Translations under genes and position numbers: made by a program
In this document: positions 19,229 through 28,284 of the stretch, piece after piece
Position numbering within the stretch: the stretch's first letter is position 1
How the letters are laid out: each line of letters starts with the position of its first letter
The notes under the pieces: model-generated
What the model was told of the DNA's origin: nothing
Databases searched by the model: none
Seen by the model: only the letters and a program-made list of their open reading frames with translations
IMG/VR virus record: IMGVR_UViG_3300044948_000258
Coordinates: 1 to 33,670 of that record
Strand: one strand, 5' to 3'
Source of the DNA: a virus
Length of the DNA stretch: 33,670 nt

Positions 19229-21896
19229 TCCGTTCGAGATTGGCGTTCGCCGTCGCGCGACAGGCGATTACGCATCCGATCTGATTGACGAGGTTTCTGC
19301 CTCGAAGGCGATGGCCACACGCGACAATCATCCGCTGGATGGCGATGAGGCGCGCAATACCCATCGCAAGCTGCTCGATTGGTTCTATTTCGAGCGGACC
19401 AAGCAGGCGGAAAACCGCATGCAGATGGCGCTTGATGCTGACTTCTACGATGGCGAGCAGTGGGATGCGGATGACGCGCAGATTCTTGCTGAGCGCGGCC
19501 AGGCTCCATTGGTGTTCAATGAAGTCGCCCCCATGGTGGATTGGTTGATCGGCACGGAGCGCCGGACTCGCGTTGATTGGAAGGTGCTGCCGCGCGCTGA
19601 GGATGATGTCCAGTCCGCCGATGTGAAGACCAAGGTGCTCAAGTTCGTCTCTGACTTGAACCGCGTGCCGTTCGCCCGGTCTCGTGCTTTTGCTGATGCG
19701 GCCAAGGTTGGGATCGGCTGGGTAGATGATGGCGCGCGGGACGACCCAACTCAGGACATTCTCTATTCGCGCTACGAAGACTGGCGCAATGTGCTGTGGG
19801 ATTCGTCCGGCTATGAGCTTGATCTGTCCGACTGCCGCTACGTTTTCCGCTGGCGCTGGGTGGATTCGGATATTGCTGAACTGATGTTCCCCAAGCGGCG
19901 TGAGCAGATTCGCCGGTCGGTGATCGATTCGGGCTCGGCGACTGAGGGCGATGTCGATCAGGATTGGTATCTCGGTGAAGCGGTGGCGACCAGTGGCACG
20001 CTCTACGCATCGGGCGATGGCGTCTATGGCGAGGCATCGCGCAAGCGAATTCGCCTGATCGAGTGCCAGTTCAAGATGCCGGCGCAGGTCAAGATCGTCG
20101 CCGATGGCCCGATGAAGGGTGCCTATTTCAATGAAATGGATCGGGCGATGGCCGAGCACCTGGGCAACAACCCGGCAACGATCATCGACAAGATGGTGAT
20201 GCGCACGCACATTGCCGTGTTCACTGAGGCGGATATGCTGGCGCTGTCGCCTTCGGTGTATCGCCACAATCGATTCAGCCTGACGCCGATCTGGTGTTAC
20301 CGCCGTGGCCGTGATCGCCTGCCCTATGGCGCGATTCGTCGGGTACGTGACATTCAGCAGGACTTGAACAAGCGGGCATCGAAAGCCCTGTTCATGCTCA
20401 ATACCAATCAGATCATTGCCAACAAGGGCGCGGTGGATGATCCGAACGTGGCGCGGGATGAAGCTGACCGGCCCGATGGTTACGTGGAGACCAATCCCGG
20501 CAAGGAATTCGTTATCCGCCGTGATACGGATGCGGCGACCGGCCAGATTCAAATGATGACGCTGGATGCGCAGAGCATTCAGAAGTCAGTTGGCGTCAAT
20601 AACGAGAACCTGGGCCGGCAAACCAATGCGGTATCGGGCGAGGCCATCAAGGCGCGCCAGATGCAGGGATCAGTCTCGACCACGGAACCGTTCGATAACC
20701 TGCGCTATGCCGTGCAAACGCAAGGTGAGAAGCAACTATCTCTGGTGGAGCAGTTCTACTCTGAGGCGAAGGTTGTGCGCCTGACCGGATCGCGCGGCGC
20801 TATTGAGTGGATCAAGATCAACCAGCCGGAGCAAATGGACGATGGCTCGGTGCGCTACATCAACGACATCACGGCCAGCATGGCGGATTTCGTGGTGGCG
20901 GAGCAGGACTACGCTGGCACGCTTCGCCAGGTGATGTTCGATGGCATTACCGCCATGGCGCAACGCCTACCGCCTGAAGTGGCGCTGCGGCTGTTCGTGA
21001 TTGCCATGGAGTTCTCCGATCTACCGAACAAGGATGAAATCTCCGATGCGTTCCGGCGCATTACTGGCGACCGCGACCCGAACAAGGAAATGACGCCAGA
21101 AGAGGCACAGCAGGCCGAGCAGCAGATGCAGGCGCAGGCTGAAGCCTTGCAAATGCAGCGCGAGTCGGCAACGTTGGCACTCGAAGAGCAGCGCGCCAAG
21201 GTGGAGAAGCTCAACGCAGAAGCAGCCAAGATCATGTCAGAGGCGCAAGGCGGAAACGGCATGGAGCCCGAGTACGAGCAGGCGCTACGCCAGATTCAGG
21301 AGCAAGCCGCTGCCAAGCTGGAAGCCATGGCCGATCAGTTGCGCAAAGTGCAGATGGATGCGGCCAATAAGACCATGGCCATCAATCGTGATGCGGACGT
21401 GAAGATTGAGGCGGCGCGCATCGATGCCTCCAGCCGTGAGCGCGTGGCCGAGATTCAGAACGCGGCGGCGAAGCAGATGGATTCGCTCATGGCGCGTCTC
21501 GATGAGATGAACAAGGCCATGGGCGAGGTAGGCAAGCAGGCCCAAGAGGCGGCGCGCGCTGCTGAGGCTGCGGCCAAGACTGCGGAGAAGGTCGGCAAGG
21601 GCGCAGAAGATGCCGCCAAGAAGGCCGACGAGGCGGGAAAGATGGCCGATCAGGCGGTGAAGGCGGCTGAAAAGGTCAGTGGCGAAGTGGAAAAGGCAGC
21701 GAAGCATGCAACTGAAAAGCCGGCCAAGGCCGAGGCTGCTGCGCCAGCACCACAGCCTGCGCCAGTCACCATCAACTTTGAGGCCGGTGCAATCCAGGTG
21801 GATGCCAAGCAACCGGCTGGCAGCAAGACCCTGACGATGCAGGTTGGAGACAAGACGATGACCGGAACGATTGATACCAAAGGAGATAAGACATGA
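19221..21896 (+). CDS. P22-type portal protein with long coiled-coil C-terminus
   Basis: An 891-residue protein from ATG 19221 (MADPFEIGVRRRATGDYASD). Residues ~30-620 match the P22-like portal: FYDGEQWDADDAQILAERGQ, PLVFNEVAPMVDWLIGTERR, PYGAIRRVRDIQQDLNKRAS, NAVSGEAIKARQMQGSVSTT, with RYAVQTQGEKQLSLVEQFYS. From ~630 on it is Gln/Glu/Ala/Lys-rich: QQAEQQMQAQAEALQMQRES, a long coiled coil, then Ala/Lys heptads (KTAEKVGKGAEDAAKKADEA), a Pro/Ala hinge and a short strand-rich end (TLTMQVGDKTMTGTIDTKGD). The portal forms the dodecameric gate for DNA; the tail should build the barrel. The extension is longer than in P22 (about 725 residues in total). Confidence 0.9.
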   Translation: MADPFEIGVRRRATGDYASDLIDEVSASKAMATRDNHPLDGDEARNTHRKLLDWFYFERTKQAENRMQMALDADFYDGEQWDADDAQILAERGQAPLVFNEVAPMVDWLIGTERRTRVDWKVLPRAEDDVQSADVKTKVLKFVSDLNRVPFARSRAFADAAKVGIGWVDDGARDDPTQDILYSRYEDWRNVLWDSSGYELDLSDCRYVFRWRWVDSDIAELMFPKRREQIRRSVIDSGSATEGDVDQDWYLGEAVATSGTLYASGDGVYGEASRKRIRLIECQFKMPAQVKIVADGPMKGAYFNEMDRAMAEHLGNNPATIIDKMVMRTHIAVFTEADMLALSPSVYRHNRFSLTPIWCYRRGRDRLPYGAIRRVRDIQQDLNKRASKALFMLNTNQIIANKGAVDDPNVARDEADRPDGYVETNPGKEFVIRRDTDAATGQIQMMTLDAQSIQKSVGVNNENLGRQTNAVSGEAIKARQMQGSVSTTEPFDNLRYAVQTQGEKQLSLVEQFYSEAKVVRLTGSRGAIEWIKINQPEQMDDGSVRYINDITASMADFVVAEQDYAGTLRQVMFDGITAMAQRLPPEVALRLFVIAMEFSDLPNKDEISDAFRRITGDRDPNKEMTPEEAQQAEQQMQAQAEALQMQRESATLALEEQRAKVEKLNAEAAKIMSEAQGGNGMEPEYEQALRQIQEQAAAKLEAMADQLRKVQMDAANKTMAINRDADVKIEAARIDASSRERVAEIQNAAAKQMDSLMARLDEMNKAMGEVGKQAQEAARAAEAAAKTAEKVGKGAEDAAKKADEAGKMADQAVKAAEKVSGEVEKAAKHATEKPAKAEAAAPAPQPAPVTINFEAGAIQVDAKQPAGSKTLTMQVGDKTMTGTIDTKGDKT

Positions 21897-22360
21897 TTTC
21901 AGCGCTGTTTTCATTCCTCGGGGGCTCTGCCTTCCGCCTGATCTGGGGCGAGGTTTCGTCCTACTTTCAAGCCAAGCAGGACCATACCTACGAGATTGAG
22001 CGCATGAAGATTCAAGGCGATCTTGAGGCGGCACAGCACGCGAGAAACCTTGAGTCAATGCGCTTGCAGGCCGATCTGGGCGTCAAGGTGATTGAAGCGC
22101 AGCGCGATGCGGCGGTGGCTCAGCTTGAAACTGACGCTTGGCTTACGGCTGTTCGCGATGTTGGCCGGAAAACGGGGATCAAGTTCCTTGACATCTGGAA
22201 TGGCAGTGTTCGTCCGTTGCTGGCGACCTTGGCCATTCTCGTAGTGGTCGCTGAGGTAGTGGCGACCGGATTCATTCTGTCGGCCTGGCACAAGGAACTG
22301 GTTGCTGCCATCCTTGGCTTGTACGTGGCTGACCGATCGCTCACGAAGCGTGGCAAATGA
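21893..22360 (+). CDS. Holin-like membrane protein (GTA_holin_3TM type)
   Basis: A 155-residue protein. An N-terminal amphipathic helix (MISALFSFLGGSAFRLIWGE) and a charged coiled coil (KQDHTYEIERMKIQGDLEAA) lead to two close hydrophobic helices, SVRPLLATLAILVVVAEVVA and KELVAAILGLYVADRSLT. The pattern V-R-P-L-L ... L-x-x-Y-V-x-D-R-S is that of the 3-TM holin family of phages and gene-transfer agents. It lies directly before the lysozyme (ATGA-coupled), so forming the lysis lesion is its likely role. Confidence 0.78.
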   Translation: MISALFSFLGGSAFRLIWGEVSSYFQAKQDHTYEIERMKIQGDLEAAQHARNLESMRLQADLGVKVIEAQRDAAVAQLETDAWLTAVRDVGRKTGIKFLDIWNGSVRPLLATLAILVVVAEVVATGFILSAWHKELVAAILGLYVADRSLTKRGK

Positions 22361-22803
22361 TCGACCTTGCCATTCCTGTTGCGCTGGCGCTGGCACGGAG
22401 ATTCGAGGGCTGCTACTTGCGGCCCTACTTTTGCCCTGCTGGTGTTCCGACGATTGGTTTTGGGGCAACGCGCTATGAAGACGGCACGGCGGTAACGCTC
22501 TTTGATGCGCCTATTTCTCGCGAGCGCGCTGAGCAACTGCTGACGCACGAGGTTCGCTCGGTCTGTCTTCCTGCGGTAATCCGGCTTTGCCCGGGTATTG
22601 ATGATCCAGACAGACTCGCGGCCATCATCGACTTCACGTTCAACCTTGGAACGGGCCGGCTGGCATCCAGCACCTTGCGCCGGCGAATCGCTGCCGGTCG
22701 TTGGGGTGATGTGCCTGTCGAATTACGGAAATGGGTGCGAGGCGGCGGGCGAGTTCTCGCCGGCCTTGTCGCGCGCCGCAACGCGGAGGCTGCACTGATA
22801 TGA
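22357..22803 (+). CDS. Endolysin (GH24 lysozyme)
   Basis: A 148-residue muramidase cutting the glycan strands of peptidoglycan. The active site E17 lies in RRFEGCYLRPYFCPAGVPTI and T32 in PTIGFGAT. The residue that is Asp20 in T4 lysozyme is Cys26 here, a variant I know from other phage lysozymes. The first helix AIPVALALARRFEG is weakly hydrophobic, not a clear signal-anchor, so release probably needs the holin encoded upstream. Ends LVARRNAEAALI, the family's usual end. Stop overlaps the next small start (ATGA). Confidence 0.93.
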   Translation: MIDLAIPVALALARRFEGCYLRPYFCPAGVPTIGFGATRYEDGTAVTLFDAPISRERAEQLLTHEVRSVCLPAVIRLCPGIDDPDRLAAIIDFTFNLGTGRLASSTLRRRIAAGRWGDVPVELRKWVRGGGRVLAGLVARRNAEAALI

Positions 22804-22919
22804 GATCGGGAATTCTTAGGAACTACTGCAACACCCTTCGACTGCGCCTCGATGCGCCATTCCCGAGCCAGTTGCGCGGGCGTTCAACCCGATTTTTACG
22901 ACTTGTGAGACTGAAATGA
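22800..22919 (+). CDS. 39-residue basic peptide in the lysis region
   Basis: A short gene starting ATG 22800 inside the lysozyme stop (ATGA) and ending in an ATGA with the next gene. The product is strongly basic: MRSGILRNYCNTLRLRLDAP, then FPSQLRGRSTRFLRLVRLK. Coupling at both ends is the only evidence for translation. It does not look like Rz1 (no lipobox or Pro-rich stretch). It may be a genuine small gene or a spacer that happens to stay open. Confidence 0.4.
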   Translation: MRSGILRNYCNTLRLRLDAPFPSQLRGRSTRFLRLVRLK

Positions 22920-23305
22920 ACGACGAGCCAGTAATGATGAGAAAAGCGAGTGAGTGCGACTGCAAGCATGAGGCAGATATAACTACCCTCAAATCGTCCC
23001 GCGACGACATGAAACGCACGCTGGATGGTGTGAGTACCAAGCTGGATTTGATCCTTGCGCAGATCACCAAGGTTGCTGTGCTGGAAGAAAAGCACAGCAA
23101 CGCCACGTCCGACATTAACCGCGCGCATCTCTACATCAACAACATCGAGAAGGACGTTGAAGTGCTGAGCATGGAGGTTCGCGAGTTCATGAACTACAGC
23201 AGGGGCGCTGCGAAAACAGCGCAAGCGCTGTGGGCCATTCTCTCGGGCGGCGTGGGGGCGATGCTTATCAAGGTTCTGTTTTTCATGGGAGGGCATGCGC
23301 CGTGA
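22916..23305 (+). CDS. Coiled-coil protein with C-terminal membrane helix
   Basis: A 129-residue protein. Charged N-terminus with CDCKH, then a long coiled coil (TLKSSRDDMKRTLDGVSTKL, LILAQITKVAVLEEKHSNAT) and one C-terminal hydrophobic helix (ALWAILSGGVGAMLIKVLFF). The layout is like XhlA/hemolysin-type lysis accessory proteins and some phage spanin-like or virion-anchor proteins. Being next to holin and lysozyme supports a lysis role; the precise one is unclear. Confidence 0.7.
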   Translation: MNDEPVMMRKASECDCKHEADITTLKSSRDDMKRTLDGVSTKLDLILAQITKVAVLEEKHSNATSDINRAHLYINNIEKDVEVLSMEVREFMNYSRGAAKTAQALWAILSGGVGAMLIKVLFFMGGHAP

Positions 23306-23508
23306 TCGAAAGTACGCAAGGAAGTTTGGTCATCGTTGGTGCGAATACCGAAGCGCCACAGGTGTTCTGGAATGGCGCAAATGTGCTTGGCGTTACGGGA
23401 GTCATTGTGGAAAACGATCTTATCCACAAGAGGGTGGTTCTCAAGGTCAGGGAAGACCCGATCCTCGCTGAGATGCAGGCGGCGGGCATCATTATTCGGA
23501 GGGGTTAA
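23302..23508 (+). CDS. Small phage protein (GTG start)
   Basis: A 68-residue protein from GTG 23302, overlapping the preceding stop (GTGA), with GGGAGGG about 7 bases ahead. The product is strand-rich: IESTQGSLVIVGANTEAPQV, FWNGANVLGVTGVIVENDLI, and a charged C-terminal part (HKRVVLKVREDPILAEMQAA). I have met such short beta-proteins in podophage structural regions; perhaps a small virion component. Function unknown. Confidence 0.65.
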   Translation: MIESTQGSLVIVGANTEAPQVFWNGANVLGVTGVIVENDLIHKRVVLKVREDPILAEMQAAGIIIRRG

Positions 23509-23510
23509 GC

Positions 23511-23714
23511 ATGGGCGAGTTTCTTTTCATCGTGCCGGAAGGCTGGACGCGCATTTCTCAGGAAATGATTGACCAAATCGGTGCCAATCAGATTCTCGGC
23601 TGGGTGCAGACGAGCGATTACGGCACACTTGGCATTGCCCTTCGCGAGGCTGGTGGGCCTGAGTCGATCAGCGAAGCGGTATTCTTCAATAGCGAGATTC
23701 TGGCCGTCCGCTAA
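23511..23714 (+). CDS. Small phage protein
   Basis: A 67-residue protein starting MGEFLFIVPEGWTRISQEMI and ending EAVFFNSEILAVR, compact and mixed alpha/beta. ATG 23511 comes 2 bp after the preceding stop with GGAGGGGTT before it. Not recognised. Directly precedes the large beta-rich virion protein gene (3-bp gap). Confidence 0.65.
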   Translation: MGEFLFIVPEGWTRISQEMIDQIGANQILGWVQTSDYGTLGIALREAGGPESISEAVFFNSEILAVR

Positions 23715-23717
23715 GAC

Positions 23718-26315
23718 ATGGCTGCTTTCACGCCGAATACGGGCGGAATCGTCTATTTCGATACGCTGGTAGGGGCTAGCGCGGTCGCTGCCGTTGATAC
23801 CTATGAGATCAGCAACGATACAACCCTGACGGTTCGGACAGATACCTACGCCTGCGCCAACCATTCGGCGGCGGCAGGCTCGCTCGATACGGTGACCTTC
23901 ACCGGGCAGGGCGGAACCGTCAATTTCGACCCAACGTATGTGCGCGTGATCGCCTATACGGGCGGCTCGGGCAACTCGCCGGCCTATGGCGCGGCTATCT
24001 CGCAGGGCGGCGTGTCCGGGGTGTTCCTCGGCTGCTGGTCATCGTGGCTGGTGGAGCCAACGGCGGCAGGCGCGGCCATCCCGGCAAGCGGGTTCATGAA
24101 GATAGGGGGCAAGACCGGCGGCAACTTCGCGGCGGGTGCGCTGACCGGCATCGCGGCAACCTGCTCGGGCGCGGACGTGCAGGGCTGGATCGAGGTTCGC
24201 GGCGCGGATACCGCCACCATGACGGTGCCACGGATCGGCGCGGTGACGTCGACCGAAGCGTGGTTCGAGATCGGCACCACCAACGGCACGCGCGGCCAGG
24301 TGATTGCATGCCCGACCTGCGCCACCAATGCCGGCGTATTCCCCGGTGTCTGGATTGAAACATCGGCGGGCTCGGGCGTCTATGAACCCTATGCCGGCGC
24401 TGGCTCTCAGGTCGCGCTGGCCACGACCCGCACCGATGCCAGCATGAAGATTGTCTGGCAGACAACCTCGGGCATCAGGATCGGCAACGATGGCACCAAC
24501 GGGGTTGGCTATCTGCCGGCAACGGGCTGCAAGGTACGCATTCCGGCGACCATCCTGACCAACTGCACGCGCTCTGCCGGATCGGGCTCCGGCCCTCGGG
24601 TGCTGCCCAATGCCACGATTGCCACGCGGCAGGAGATGGTGACAACGGGCGCGGGCTACTTCGATTTGCGCGGCTGCGTGATCCAGTGGTATATGAACCT
24701 GACTCAGGCGTTTTACGCCAAGTACAAGGGCTGCGCCATCAATGACGCGATGATCCTGTCAGAGATCGCCTCGCCGCTGGATGTGGATGATTGCATTGTC
24801 GCCCCAACGCAGGCGCAGCTTAACGTCGCCCTGCAAGTGGTGTCGTGCTTTGCGGGCGGGACGATTCAGAACAGCCGGTTCTGGCGCTTCTCTCTGGCTT
24901 CGTCCGGCTCCTACACGACCACGCTGAACTATGTGACAAACGTCGCGTTCAGCAACAATGTGTATGGATCGCTCACCCTGCGCGCCAACGCGACGACAGG
25001 GATACACAACAGCACGCAGGCGGTGGGCTGCACGTTCTCGGGCGATACGCTGATCGGCGGCCGCGGCCTGTTCGTTGGAGCGCAGAGCTGTACTTTTACC
25101 AATACTAAATACTACGATCACACGATCACCACGACGACAGCTAGCACCAATGCTATGTCGGCGTATGAATTCACGACTGGTGGCAACGGTAACACGGTGA
25201 GCGGGATACTGCTGCCGCTACCGAATAACGGCCCCTATACCGCACTAGTGACGCTGACAGCCTGCTACAACTCGCTCGTCAAGCTGATCGGGACGGACTC
25301 GGTAACACCGCTGGCCATGACCAACACGGTGACGGGCCTGGGCGTCAACGCGACGGGCAACAATGACGGCATCACCATCAAGCGCATGTTTCTGTCAGGC
25401 ACGCGCACCGGCCCGTATGGTTTTGTGAATTCGGACACGAACGTACTGGTCGAGAACTGCATGGGCGACTATGCGGATACGACCGTGATGGCGGCGCTCA
25501 ACGCCATTGAAAAGAATGTCGGCATCACCTCGGCGACGACTGGCCAGGTGTCTGTGTATGGGTCGCACTGGAAAACCAGATTCACCAGCACGACGGCAGG
25601 CTTTGCCGAGATTACCTGCAACGAGCCTACTGCCGCCAGTGCGGCGCAGTGCGCCATTACCGGAGGCGTGCCACAGTTCAACTCGTCCGGATCGGTGCTG
25701 CTGACCAAGATTGGCGACCAAGTTATATGGGAAATGCCGTTCTTTGCCGTGGGTTATACCGCCTTCACCAATAGCGCGCCGACGATCACTGGAACCAATG
25801 TCACCTATTCCAGCGGCGCACGATGGGGTAATCACGATCTGGAATTCCAGGTTGATACCGGTTCTGGATACGGCGGTACATGGTTGGCGCTGACGGCGGC
25901 AAATCTCATCGCTAATGCCTTCACCGCAGCAGCGGGATTCAAGCTCAAGGTGCGCGCTACTTGCGCGGTAGCAGCGGCGACCAACGTCATCACCAACATG
26001 CGCGTGGCGATGACCACCACCAGTGCCGCACAGCAGACGAATCTCTACCCGCTGGACACAGCAACCGTGTCGGTTACCGAATTAGTGGCGGGCTCACAGG
26101 TGAAAGCCACCAAGGTAAGTGACGGCACGGTGTTGTTCAACGGCGCAGAGGTTGCTGGCGCGATTTCGTTCGTTACTGACCAGATTGTGCCGATCAAGAT
26201 CACGGCCCGCAAAGGTACGGGAAGTCCTACCTACAAAGAGTGGGTCACACAACTTACGCCCGTTACCGGGGCGACCACCAGTGCCACAGCACTTCAAGAA
26301 CGCGACGACATTTAA
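23718..26315 (+). CDS. Large beta-rich virion protein (tail fibre/spike-like)
   Basis: An 865-residue protein rich in Gly, Thr, Ser, Ala and Asn with very few charged residues, as in phage fibre and spike proteins. The middle (about 320-620) has repeated short strands with Asn/Cys/Gly turns (NSRFWRFSLASSGSYTTTLN, NNVYGSLTLRANATTGIHNS, FSNN...GCTFSG), which suggests a right-handed beta-helix as in receptor-binding spikes. The end has GTGSPTYKEWVTQLTPVT, like a distal domain. The N-terminal ~180 residues look shared with virion proteins I have seen in related podophages. Host recognition is an inference. Confidence 0.7.
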   Translation: MAAFTPNTGGIVYFDTLVGASAVAAVDTYEISNDTTLTVRTDTYACANHSAAAGSLDTVTFTGQGGTVNFDPTYVRVIAYTGGSGNSPAYGAAISQGGVSGVFLGCWSSWLVEPTAAGAAIPASGFMKIGGKTGGNFAAGALTGIAATCSGADVQGWIEVRGADTATMTVPRIGAVTSTEAWFEIGTTNGTRGQVIACPTCATNAGVFPGVWIETSAGSGVYEPYAGAGSQVALATTRTDASMKIVWQTTSGIRIGNDGTNGVGYLPATGCKVRIPATILTNCTRSAGSGSGPRVLPNATIATRQEMVTTGAGYFDLRGCVIQWYMNLTQAFYAKYKGCAINDAMILSEIASPLDVDDCIVAPTQAQLNVALQVVSCFAGGTIQNSRFWRFSLASSGSYTTTLNYVTNVAFSNNVYGSLTLRANATTGIHNSTQAVGCTFSGDTLIGGRGLFVGAQSCTFTNTKYYDHTITTTTASTNAMSAYEFTTGGNGNTVSGILLPLPNNGPYTALVTLTACYNSLVKLIGTDSVTPLAMTNTVTGLGVNATGNNDGITIKRMFLSGTRTGPYGFVNSDTNVLVENCMGDYADTTVMAALNAIEKNVGITSATTGQVSVYGSHWKTRFTSTTAGFAEITCNEPTAASAAQCAITGGVPQFNSSGSVLLTKIGDQVIWEMPFFAVGYTAFTNSAPTITGTNVTYSSGARWGNHDLEFQVDTGSGYGGTWLALTAANLIANAFTAAAGFKLKVRATCAVAAATNVITNMRVAMTTTSAAQQTNLYPLDTATVSVTELVAGSQVKATKVSDGTVLFNGAEVAGAISFVTDQIVPIKITARKGTGSPTYKEWVTQLTPVTGATTSATALQERDDI

Positions 26316-26325
26316 GGAGTAAGAC

Positions 26326-27771
26326 ATGGCCGCTATTAACGCAACCGAATTCAGCATCAATGCCGGTGGAGACATTCGCACGGCAGCGTCTCCACAAATC
26401 CACACTGTTCTGGAGTTGCACGAGTGGCTTCAGTCCATGGCGGACGATGCCAACAGCACAGGCGACGATACGGTATCGATCCTGACGGCCAATCCGTCAA
26501 AACTCGACGGCCCTCGATCAGCCATCAAGCCGATGCTGCTCAACCTGCTATCAACCTTCAACATTGATGCGACCGCCGCGCAATACTTCAAGTTCGGTTC
26601 GATCTCGCAAAACTCCGGCGCTGATCTTTATACCGGCGTCAAGTCCATCGGCTCGCCTCTGGTGGCGGGTAGCCCGATCTACATCGTCCAGAATGCTGCC
26701 AAGCTTACTACCTACTGGCCGGCTGGACATATTCAGATTCTGGTCAAGGCCATCACCGCTGGCACGCCGATTGATTCCGGTGACATCCGGGTGTATTCGC
26801 GCAAGTATGGCCAAACCTACGGAGACTTCGCGGCCAACCTGATTGCCGGTGGCGAACAGCCTGCCGCTATCTCGACCGCCACAACCGACTGGACGCCGCT
26901 GAACCTTGCTGCCGCGCTGGCGCTGTCGGCCAAGGTGACGATCACGACCGGATCGCACAACAAAGACACGGGCGATGGAAACGGTAGTAAAGAATACAAG
27001 GGCACGATCACGCTGTCTGGCGGCTGCACCATTGCCGAGGCCGCGCAGTATTGCCAGGCGATCTGTGATGAATCCTCGACAACGACAGTGGATGGTGTGC
27101 TGGGATGGAAGTTCCGCAGCCTGGGCGATGGCGCGTATGGCTACACCCCGAACGGTGCTGCGCCTTTCGGCACGGTAGCTGGCGGCAAGTGGTTCGTAGC
27201 GCAGGGTTGGTACATTGCCGGTGCACTGGCGGGTGACTTGCAAAAGTACCAGATGATTTCGCACGACGGCACTACGGTCGGCAACCCGGTCGTGGCTGGC
27301 ATCAGCATTGGCGGTCTGACGGTCGGCGCTCGCCTGCTGGTAGGTAGGGATAGCGGTACAGGGTTCGTCACCAACGAATACACGCTCAACGGCGCAACCA
27401 CCTCGGGCGGAAACGCCTGCGTCATGAACGAGGTCATCAAGGTCGATACGCCGGATACGGGCTATCTGCGTGTCAATGGCGTGCCGTATCTCTACACGGC
27501 AATCAACCGTGGCACCAAGACCTTCACCATCAGCGGTACATGGGGCCAGATTCACGCCAGCGCGTCACCGGCATGGTGCCCGTTCATTGATAAGACGGTG
27601 GCTTCCACCACGGAGGCCAGCACCAACTACACCTATGCCAGCGACTTCACGGCGCGGCTGAAGGTGCGCAAGGGGGCGACGGGTGGATCGTTGCAGGCGT
27701 TTGAAACTACCTTCGCCTGTACCACCAGCGCCACCAACGGAACCAACGCGATTGCTACGGCGGACGAGTAA
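26326..27771 (+). CDS. Virion structural protein
   Basis: A 481-residue beta-rich protein starting MAAINATEFSINAGGDIRTA, with AAGGAG ten bases before ATG 26326. Segments such as QYFKFGSISQNSGADLYTGV, KSIGSPLVAGSPIYIVQNAA and GDIRVYSRKYGQTYGDFAAN recur in virion proteins of podophages with N4-type capsids as I recall them. No catalytic motifs. It may form part of the tail or an exposed head structure; which one cannot be said from sequence alone. Confidence 0.7.
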   Translation: MAAINATEFSINAGGDIRTAASPQIHTVLELHEWLQSMADDANSTGDDTVSILTANPSKLDGPRSAIKPMLLNLLSTFNIDATAAQYFKFGSISQNSGADLYTGVKSIGSPLVAGSPIYIVQNAAKLTTYWPAGHIQILVKAITAGTPIDSGDIRVYSRKYGQTYGDFAANLIAGGEQPAAISTATTDWTPLNLAAALALSAKVTITTGSHNKDTGDGNGSKEYKGTITLSGGCTIAEAAQYCQAICDESSTTTVDGVLGWKFRSLGDGAYGYTPNGAAPFGTVAGGKWFVAQGWYIAGALAGDLQKYQMISHDGTTVGNPVVAGISIGGLTVGARLLVGRDSGTGFVTNEYTLNGATTSGGNACVMNEVIKVDTPDTGYLRVNGVPYLYTAINRGTKTFTISGTWGQIHASASPAWCPFIDKTVASTTEASTNYTYASDFTARLKVRKGATGGSLQAFETTFACTTSATNGTNAIATADE

Positions 27772-27777
27772 CGCTCA

Positions 27778-28284
27778 ATGGCACTCACGCCTGACTTCGG
27801 CAATCTGCTGATCCTGTCGGATAGCTCGATCACGGATATTGTGACCTTTCACGAGGCGCTGCGTGACATCGAGCAGTCCGATACGGGGATGCTGTACCCG
27901 ACTGTCCATGCCTATAAAAAGGTGGACTTGGGCGGCGGTGCGTATTTTCACGATGTGCCTTTCATCAACGGCTGGCAACTCAAGTTCCCGACTCCGGGCA
28001 ATTACACGGTGATCGGCAACATCGGTGCAACGATTGTTCCGGTGGCCGGAGTTTTTGTGGATCGCACCAAGGCGGCGGCATTTGCAACGACATCCAGTGG
28101 CGGCAGCGGACCGAGCGCCGCAGAGATTGCCGCTGCCATCCTTGCGCTGGCCCAGATCACCCCTATTCATTCCGATGTACGCAAGGCCAATGGCACGGCC
28201 ATCACTGGCTCAGGCATTCCGCCTACCTATGACGTGACACTGCCTCCGGTACTCAATCCGGGCGACCCATGGCGACCGGCCTAG
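27778..28284 (+). CDS. Virion-associated hypothetical protein
   Basis: A 168-residue protein starting MALTPDFGNLLILSDSSITD. The N-terminal ~100 residues read as a beta sandwich (VHAYKKVDLGGGAYFHDVPF, LKFPTPGNYTVIGNIGATIV). A Ser/Gly linker follows, then an Ala-rich helix (SAAEIAAAILALAQITPIHS) and a Pro-rich end. This layout, beta domain then linker then AAEIA helix, is like phage neck or fibre-attachment proteins. It overlaps the next gene by 16 bp. Confidence 0.65.
   Translation: MALTPDFGNLLILSDSSITDIVTFHEALRDIEQSDTGMLYPTVHAYKKVDLGGGAYFHDVPFINGWQLKFPTPGNYTVIGNIGATIVPVAGVFVDRTKAAAFATTSSGGSGPSAAEIAAAILALAQITPIHSDVRKANGTAITGSGIPPTYDVTLPPVLNPGDPWRPA

Noticed and set aside
18990-20552. 520-codon minus-strand frame antisense to portal
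   Set aside because: Composition (Ile/His/Arg-rich) and lack of motifs are those of the mirror image of a GC-rich gene; the portal frame is clearly the coding one.
26551-27555. 334-codon minus-strand frame antisense to the 481-residue virion protein
   Set aside because: No motif, no ribosome-binding site, and the plus-strand frame has a good start and recognisable composition.
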